DNA of 8,994 nt from positions 1 to 8,994 of the forward strand of contig WFPV01000103.1 in assembly GCA_015487405.1 (NCBI GenBank), given 5' to 3'. A program made the position numbers and the translations under genes. How positions within the stretch are numbered: position 1 is the first letter of the stretch; each line of letters starts with the position of its first letter. Positions 5,006 through 8,994 of the stretch are shown piece by piece. The stretch comes from Aquifex sp. (GTDB taxonomy: Bacteria > Aquificota > Aquificia > Aquificales > Aquificaceae). The notes beneath the pieces are model-generated. The model was not told the DNA's origin, ran no database searches, and was given only the letters and a program-made list of their open reading frames with translations.

Positions 5006-5865
5006 TGGAGGGCGCTTTACTTATTGATAAGCCGAAAGGCTTAACCTCTACGCAGGTCGTTGAGCAGGTAAAAAGGAAGGTAAGACAGAAGGTAGGGCAT
5101 ACCGGAACGCTTGACCCTATAGCTACGGGTTTACTCATTCTGCTCATCGGTAGAGCTACCCGTTTTGCCTGGGTGTTTCAAGGGCTTCCTAAAACATACG
5201 AGTTTACCGTTCAGTTCGGGGCAGAGACGGACACCTACGATGCAGAGGGAAAAGTAGTAGAGACTTACGAAGGTGAACTGGACTGCGGGAAGTTAAAGGA
5301 ACTAATCCCAAGCTTCCGTGGAGAGATTGAACAAACTCCCCCTCCCTTTTCCGCGAAAAAGATAAGAGGAAAGAGGGCTTACGAACTTGCACGGAAAGGT
5401 ATAGCTGTAGAACTAAAGCCCGTTAAGGTTTACGTCTACGATTTTGAACTCCTTGAGTGCAAATCTGAGGAAAAAACCGCTACATTCGTTGTGGAGATTT
5501 CCTCGGGAGGCTACGTTAGAAGTCTCGCCCACGAGCTCGGAAAAAAACTCGGGATAGGCGGATACGTAAAGGAACTACGGAGGATAAGGATAAACAACAT
5601 TCACGTCTCCGAAGCGGTAAGCTTAGAGGAGTTCCTGAGCTCGGAACATCCCGAAAAATACATTCAACCTGTAGATAAGGTTATGAGATTCCTACCGGAG
5701 GTAAAGTTAAACAGCTTTCAGGTAGGAAAAGTGCTAAAGGGGCAGAGTCTACTCGTAAACATTTACGATTACAACGGACTTGTAAAGATTTATGATAACG
5801 ATAAATTTATAGGAGTGGGAGAACTCCAGGGGGGAGTGCTGAAACCCCGCAGATTGTTAGTCTGA
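5005..5865 (+). CDS. truB: tRNA pseudouridine-55 synthase
   Basis: A 286-residue TruB. It isomerises U55 in the T-loop of tRNAs to pseudouridine, in the cytoplasm. Evidence: the N-terminal GALLIDKPKGLTSTQVV; catalytic Asp37 in GHTGTLDPIATGLL; KTYEF at 63-67, with the Tyr that packs against the target base; TPPPFSAKKIRGKRAYELAR at 111-130; and SSGGYVRSLAHELGK at 166-180, with the conserved Arg172. Residues about 225-286 form the short C-terminal domain that resembles a reduced PUA domain. ATG 5005 shares its A with the TAA stop of rpoS (TAATG), so translation is probably coupled. Length and motifs are normal and nothing appears missing. A 70-base gap with a separate promoter follows, so this is the last gene of the htrA-rpoS-truB unit. 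Confidence 0.96.
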   Translation: MEGALLIDKPKGLTSTQVVEQVKRKVRQKVGHTGTLDPIATGLLILLIGRATRFAWVFQGLPKTYEFTVQFGAETDTYDAEGKVVETYEGELDCGKLKELIPSFRGEIEQTPPPFSAKKIRGKRAYELARKGIAVELKPVKVYVYDFELLECKSEEKTATFVVEISSGGYVRSLAHELGKKLGIGGYVKELRRIRINNIHVSEAVSLEEFLSSEHPEKYIQPVDKVMRFLPEVKLNSFQVGKVLKGQSLLVNIYDYNGLVKIYDNDKFIGVGELQGGVLKPRRLLV

Positions 5866-5878
5866 TATGATTTAGAAA

Positions 5879-5899
5879 CTTGACAAAATCTCACTCAAA
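5879..5899. promoter_or_regulatory. HAIR-like inverted repeat, likely HspR operator
   Basis: CTTGACA (5879-5885), seven bases, then ACTCAAA (5893-5899) match the HspR-associated inverted repeat CTTGAGT-N7-ACTCAAG at 5 of 7 and 6 of 7 positions with the exact spacer. It covers the -35 box of the dnaJ promoter, so HspR binding would block RNA polymerase. An hspR gene is the second gene of this same operon. Confidence 0.75.
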
Positions 5900-5908
5900 T
5901 TTTAATAT
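5880..5908 (+). promoter_or_regulatory. Sigma-70 type promoter of the dnaJ-hspR-queH operon
   Basis: A perfect TTGACA (5880-5885), a 17-base spacer and TAATAT (5903-5908; one mismatch from TATAAT). Transcription would start near 5915, giving a leader of about 20 bases ahead of dnaJ with GGAGG at 5923-5927. Confidence 0.85.
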
Positions 5909-5935
5909 TTTTCTGGTATTACCGGAGGTCTAAAA

Positions 5936-7075
5936 ATGGCTTCTTCAACAAAAAGGGATTATTACGAGATTCTTGGTGTGCCGAGAAACGCTTCGCAGGA
6001 GGAAATAAAGAAGGCATACCGGAGACTCGTCCGCAAATATCACCCCGATATCTGTAAAAAACCCGAGTGTGAAGAAAAATTTAAGGAAATAAATGAAGCT
6101 TATCAAGTCTTATCCGACCCCGAAAAGAGAAAGATTTACGATATGTACGGACACGCGGGACTTGAACAGTCCGGCTTCAGCGCCCAAGAAACCACGAGAA
6201 TACCCGACCTTGAGGAGATTCTAAAAGAGTTCTTTGAGGGAATCCCCTTTGACTTTGATACCATCTTTGAACGAGCCGCAGGCAGAAGAAGGGGAAGGAG
6301 GAGGAGAACCGCTTACCGCGGTGAGGATATAGTCGTCCCCGTAGAGATAACCCTTGAAGAGGCATTTAAGGGAACAACTATTCCCATAGAGATAGAAAGA
6401 GAAGTTCCCTGTGAAACCTGTGGCGGAGAGGGAGTGAACAAAAACTCCGTGAAAACCTGTCCCACCTGTGGAGGAAGGGGAGAAGTCGTTCAAGGAAACT
6501 GGTTCTTCCAGGTAAGACAAACCTGTCCCACTTGTCACGGAGAAGGAGCTATCTACGAGCCTTGTCCCACCTGTAGGGGAAGCGGAACGGTAAGAAAGAA
6601 AGAAACCATAAAGGTTAAGATACCACCCGGTGTTTACGACGGAGCGAAGCTCGTAGTTGAAGGAAAAGGACACTACGGTAGGTTCGGAGGAAAACCCGGA
6701 GACCTTTACATACTCGTTAAGGTTAAGCCCCACAAGATATTCGAAAGGAAAGGAGACGACCTATACGTTGACGTGAACCTCACCTATCCCGAAGCAGTTC
6801 TCGGGACAGAGATAGAGGTTCCGACCATAGATGGAGAGAAAGTGAAGGTCAAGATACCTCCCGGTGTGAAGGAAGGAGAAACGATAAAGGTTCCCGGCAA
6901 AGGTATGCCGAGACTAAAGGGAGGCGGCAGGGGAGACATGTACGTGAGAGTTCACATAGACATACCTAAGTATAACTTGCTTAGTAAACTCCTGGGCAAT
7001 CACAAAAAAGTTGAAGAGCTCCTGAAGGAGCTCCAAGAGGTTTTACCAAAACCTGAAAGAATTGTAGAGAGGTGA
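5936..7075 (+). CDS. dnaJ: DnaJ (Hsp40) co-chaperone
   Basis: A 379-residue type I J-protein that brings substrates to DnaK and stimulates its ATPase. The J domain is at 8-72 with HPD at 36-38. Four zinc-binding C-x-x-C-x-G-x-G repeats lie at C159 (CETCGGEG), C175 (CPTCGGRG), C197 (CPTCHGEG) and C210 (CPTCRGSG). Two beta domains follow at about 222-345, with IPPGVYDGAKLVVEGKG and its echo IPPGVKEGETIKVPGKG, then a short dimerisation tail. Unusual: the region between J domain and zinc domain (73-130) is not a typical Gly/Phe-rich linker; it is acidic, then very Arg-rich (GRRRGRRRR at 116-124). The J domain also has two Cys (C40, C45) just after HPD. ATG 5936 has GGAGG 8 bases upstream. First gene of the HspR-controlled unit; no dnaK or grpE is next to it. 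Confidence 0.95.
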   Translation: MASSTKRDYYEILGVPRNASQEEIKKAYRRLVRKYHPDICKKPECEEKFKEINEAYQVLSDPEKRKIYDMYGHAGLEQSGFSAQETTRIPDLEEILKEFFEGIPFDFDTIFERAAGRRRGRRRRTAYRGEDIVVPVEITLEEAFKGTTIPIEIEREVPCETCGGEGVNKNSVKTCPTCGGRGEVVQGNWFFQVRQTCPTCHGEGAIYEPCPTCRGSGTVRKKETIKVKIPPGVYDGAKLVVEGKGHYGRFGGKPGDLYILVKVKPHKIFERKGDDLYVDVNLTYPEAVLGTEIEVPTIDGEKVKVKIPPGVKEGETIKVPGKGMPRLKGGGRGDMYVRVHIDIPKYNLLSKLLGNHKKVEELLKELQEVLPKPERIVER

Positions 7076-7081
7076 TGAGCC

Positions 7082-7492
7082 ATGAAGAAGAGAAAGGCTT
7101 ATTATACAATCGGTGTCGTTGCGAAGATGTATAACATTCACCCTCAAACCTTGCGGCTCTACGAAAGGGAGGGACTGCTCAAACCTTCAAGAACCGAAGG
7201 TAATACGAGACTCTACACGGATGAAGACCTTGAAAGGTTGGAATTCATTCTCTTCCTGACCAGAGAGCTCGGAGTAAACCTCGCGGGAGTGGATATAATT
7301 CTAAACCTGAAGGAGCAAATGGAAGAAATGCAAAAGCAGATAGACCAGCTCATGGAGTTCATCCAGACCGAGCTATCCAAACTCCAGGACGAGGCTTACC
7401 AGAAGGCTATAATGAAGGTGCCAAAAACCAAGGTCGTAAAGGTTGAAGAGATTCTTATAGAGAAGCAAAAGGAAAAGGAAAATGAAGGATAA
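7082..7492 (+). CDS. hspR: HspR, MerR-family heat-shock repressor
   Basis: A 136-residue MerR-type repressor. Residues 6-75 are the winged helix-turn-helix: YYTIGVVAKMYNIHPQTLRL, then YEREGLLKPSRTEGNTRLYT, then DEDLERLEFILFLTRELGVN. The HPQTLRLYEREGLL-x-PSRT and GVNLAGV signatures are those of HspR rather than of metal-sensing MerR proteins, and no Cys metal ligand is present. Residues 78-105 form a dimer coiled coil (NLKEQMEEMQKQIDQLMEFI) and the tail is Lys/Glu-rich. HspR binds HAIR repeats and represses chaperone genes, with DnaK as the usual co-repressor. The HAIR-like site at 5879-5899 would make it autoregulatory. The ATG lies 6 bases after the dnaJ stop, and the AGGTGA containing that stop serves as ribosome site. 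The 3' end overlaps queH by 11 bases. Confidence 0.93.
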   Translation: MKKRKAYYTIGVVAKMYNIHPQTLRLYEREGLLKPSRTEGNTRLYTDEDLERLEFILFLTRELGVNLAGVDIILNLKEQMEEMQKQIDQLMEFIQTELSKLQDEAYQKAIMKVPKTKVVKVEEILIEKQKEKENEG

Positions 7493-8729
7493 GATACTCG
7501 TCCACATCTGCTGTGCTCCGGACGCCATTTACTTTTTAAAGAGGTTGCGGGAAGACTTCCCCGAAGCGGAGATAATAGGCTACTTCTACGACCCAAACAT
7601 ACACCCCTACGAGGAGTATAAACTCAGATACATTGAAACGGAAAGAACCTGCAGGGAGCTCGGAATAAAGCTGATAGAAGGAGAATACGACGTAGAGAAC
7701 TGGCTTGAAAGAGTGAAGGGATACGAGGAGGAACCCGAAAGGGGAAAACGGTGTGAGATATGTTTTGATTACAGGTTAGAACGCTCCGCAAAGGTGGCAA
7801 AAGAACTGGGCTGTAACTACCTTACCACCACCTTGCTGATGAGTCCAAAAAAGAGCATTCCCCAGCTAAAGAGAGCGGGCGAAAGGGCAACGAACGGGAC
7901 AGGGATAACCTTCTTAGCCCTCGACTACAGGAAAGGCGGCGGAACCCAGGAAATGTTCAAGCTCTCTAAGGAGAGGGACATATACCAGCAGGACTACTGC
8001 GGATGCATCTACGGGCTCTTTAAACAGAAAGAGATTCCCATTCCGTGGGATTTAGTGAGCGTAAAGGGGAGAGCTCCGGGCTCCAAGGAGGAGAGAATAT
8101 TCTTCAAAGAAGCCAGAATTCTTGCGGAATCTTTGGGATTTCCTGTAAAAGAGTATGAGTTTCCCTTCCTAAGCTGGAAGCTTTTAGAGGGAAAGATAGA
8201 GGTTGATAAAGAAGTTATCCCCTCCTTCGTTGTGCCCTACTCCCAATCCATAAGGGGAGTTGCCAAGGGAAGAGTTGAGAGAGTTGTTGGCGATACACTT
8301 TTTTTGAATAAACAAAATGTGAAGATAATCCTTTCTGAAGATTTCAAAGCCTTCCCATTGGAAAGGATTACGGGGCTCAGCAATCCTACCTTCGTAGTCC
8401 CCAAACAGTTTAAGGAGAAGCTTTTAAACGGAAAGGTTGTAGCGACCTTGAGAACGGAATTCCTCCCCGAAAAGAGCGAGGTTATGCTGATAGGACGCGA
8501 AGACGGAAAGAAATACCTCGGAATTCCCGCGGACACCCTCCAAGATTTAAGGGGGATAAGCCTAAAGAGGTTGGAAAGCATCCTTAAGGAAAAGGAGAGG
8601 GAGATTAAGGAGGGAGAGCTTACCGTAGTTCTCCTCGGAGCGGAGAGCTATGGAAGAGTAGGAAGTAATTTCGTGAGAGATCACCTCGGTAGGGATGTGG
8701 ATAAATTCATTGACTGGCAAAGCTTATAA
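7482..8729 (+). CDS. queH: QueH-type epoxyqueuosine reductase with a C-terminal extension
   Basis: A 415-residue protein. Residues 1-185 are QueH (DUF208), which reduces epoxyqueuosine to queuosine in tRNA, the last step of queuosine synthesis, using an iron-sulfur cluster. The expected cysteines are visible: HICCAPD (C10, C11), RCEICFDYRLE (C91, C94) and DYCGC (C173, C175), plus YDPNIHPYEEY, TTLLMSPKK and FRKGG-like YRKGGGTQE. The CCAPD form also occurs in the Thermotoga enzyme as I recall it, so the Asp is not a defect. QueH proteins are usually near 190-220 residues; residues about 190-415 are an extra part I do not recognise, with a beta-rich middle (FVVPYSQSIRGVAKGRVERV) and a charged helix near 360-382. 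No stop or frame break separates the two parts. ATG 7482 overlaps the end of hspR by 11 bases, with AGGAAAAGG upstream, so expression is probably coupled to hspR. Confidence 0.88.
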   Translation: MKDKILVHICCAPDAIYFLKRLREDFPEAEIIGYFYDPNIHPYEEYKLRYIETERTCRELGIKLIEGEYDVENWLERVKGYEEEPERGKRCEICFDYRLERSAKVAKELGCNYLTTTLLMSPKKSIPQLKRAGERATNGTGITFLALDYRKGGGTQEMFKLSKERDIYQQDYCGCIYGLFKQKEIPIPWDLVSVKGRAPGSKEERIFFKEARILAESLGFPVKEYEFPFLSWKLLEGKIEVDKEVIPSFVVPYSQSIRGVAKGRVERVVGDTLFLNKQNVKIILSEDFKAFPLERITGLSNPTFVVPKQFKEKLLNGKVVATLRTEFLPEKSEVMLIGREDGKKYLGIPADTLQDLRGISLKRLESILKEKEREIKEGELTVVLLGAESYGRVGSNFVRDHLGRDVDKFIDWQSL

Positions 8730-8756
8730 GAACTTTTTAATATCCTAATATTGTTA

Positions 8757-8783
8757 TATAATTATAATAATATACTGGAGGAG
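8757..8783 (+). promoter_or_regulatory. A+T-rich leader with -10-like boxes and ribosome site for the TolC-like gene
   Basis: The 59 bases after queH are very A+T-rich and contain two TATAAT boxes (8757-8762 and 8763-8768) without a convincing -35 box. A strong GGAGGAG ribosome site is at 8777-8783. No hairpin terminator for the queH transcript is seen, so read-through is also possible. Confidence 0.4.
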
Positions 8784-8788
8784 AATAG

Positions 8789-8994
8789 ATGATGTTACTG
8801 CTCCTTTTTGCCTTTATAGGCTTTTTGTTTGCTGAAGAGAAAAGCTTGGACTTTTTCATCAAAAAGGCTCTGGAAAACAACTTAGAGCTCAAGGCTGAAA
8901 GGAACAAAGTGAAATCTTACGAGTATGAGTATAAATCAGTTCGGGGAATGCTCTTTCCTACCTTCAAACTCAGCGAAACCTACACCAAGACGGA
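8789..8994 (+). CDS. TolC-like outer-membrane efflux protein, 5' end only
   Basis: Sixty-eight codons are open to the window edge. Residues 1-16 (MMLLLLFAFIGFLFAE) form a signal peptide with a cleavage site near FA-EE, so the product is exported. The mature start, LDFFIKKALENNLELKAERN followed by SYEYEYKSVRGMLFPTFKLS, is the standard opening of the outer-membrane efflux (OEP/TolC) family: a helix with A-L-x-N-N-x-x-L, then the A-x-x-x-x-x-P turn region leading into the first beta strand. The family forms trimeric channels working with inner-membrane pumps and adaptor proteins. ATG 8789 and ATG 8792 both fit; GGAGGAG lies 5 and 8 bases upstream respectively. Partners, if in an operon, would lie beyond the right edge. 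Confidence 0.75.
   Translation, partial: MMLLLLFAFIGFLFAEEKSLDFFIKKALENNLELKAERNKVKSYEYEYKSVRGMLFPTFKLSETYTKT

Noticed and set aside
6221..6733. 170-codon minus-strand frame opposite dnaJ
   Set aside because: It is a shadow of dnaJ: Ser/Gly/Thr-rich with no family resemblance, and it lies wholly inside a clear gene.
8237..8581. 114-codon minus-strand frame opposite queH
   Set aside because: Shadow frame inside the queH extension; the plus-strand frame is continuous and has the codon use of its neighbours.

Overview
The window looks like chromosomal DNA of a hyperthermophilic bacterium of the Aquificales, most likely Aquifex aeolicus or a close relative. The proteins are rich in Lys, Glu and Ile and poor in Gln, Asn and Ser. 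Genes are tightly packed with 1-11 base overlaps. The sigma factor, Do-type protease, DnaJ/HspR pair and QueH fit that lineage. This assignment is from recognition, not a database search.

The left third (about 1-2660) is A+T-rich by eye and reads as a graveyard of mobile DNA next to an initiator tRNA gene (tRNA-fMet, minus strand, 542-618). The C-terminal remnant of a probable serine recombinase runs into the tRNA 3' end, as integrases of tRNA-targeting elements do. Around it are two N-terminal fragments of TnpB (IS200/IS605 OrfB), one with a clear single-base frameshift, and the C-terminal end of an IS6-like transposase. Next come a small ribbon-helix-helix protein and a small membrane-anchored coiled-coil protein. 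A minus-strand pair follows: an unrecognised 156-residue protein coupled by an ATGA overlap to a DnaC-like helicase-loader gene, now broken by three frame disruptions. Together these suggest a decayed integrated replicon (plasmid, phage or ICE); that is inference.

From 2684 the plus strand is ordinary, well-kept core genome. A first unit has htrA (periplasmic Do protease), rpoS (group 2 sigma factor with an internal duplication in region 3) and truB (tRNA pseudouridine-55 synthase), with 12-base spacing and then a 1-base overlap. A second unit has dnaJ, hspR and queH. It starts at a near-consensus sigma-70 promoter whose -35 hexamer lies inside a HAIR-like inverted repeat, the expected HspR site, so HspR probably represses its own operon with dnaJ. 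queH encodes a queuosine enzyme with an extra C-terminal half of about 220 residues that I do not recognise. The window ends inside the start of a TolC-like outer-membrane efflux protein gene.

No rRNA, CRISPR array or intact insertion sequence is visible.
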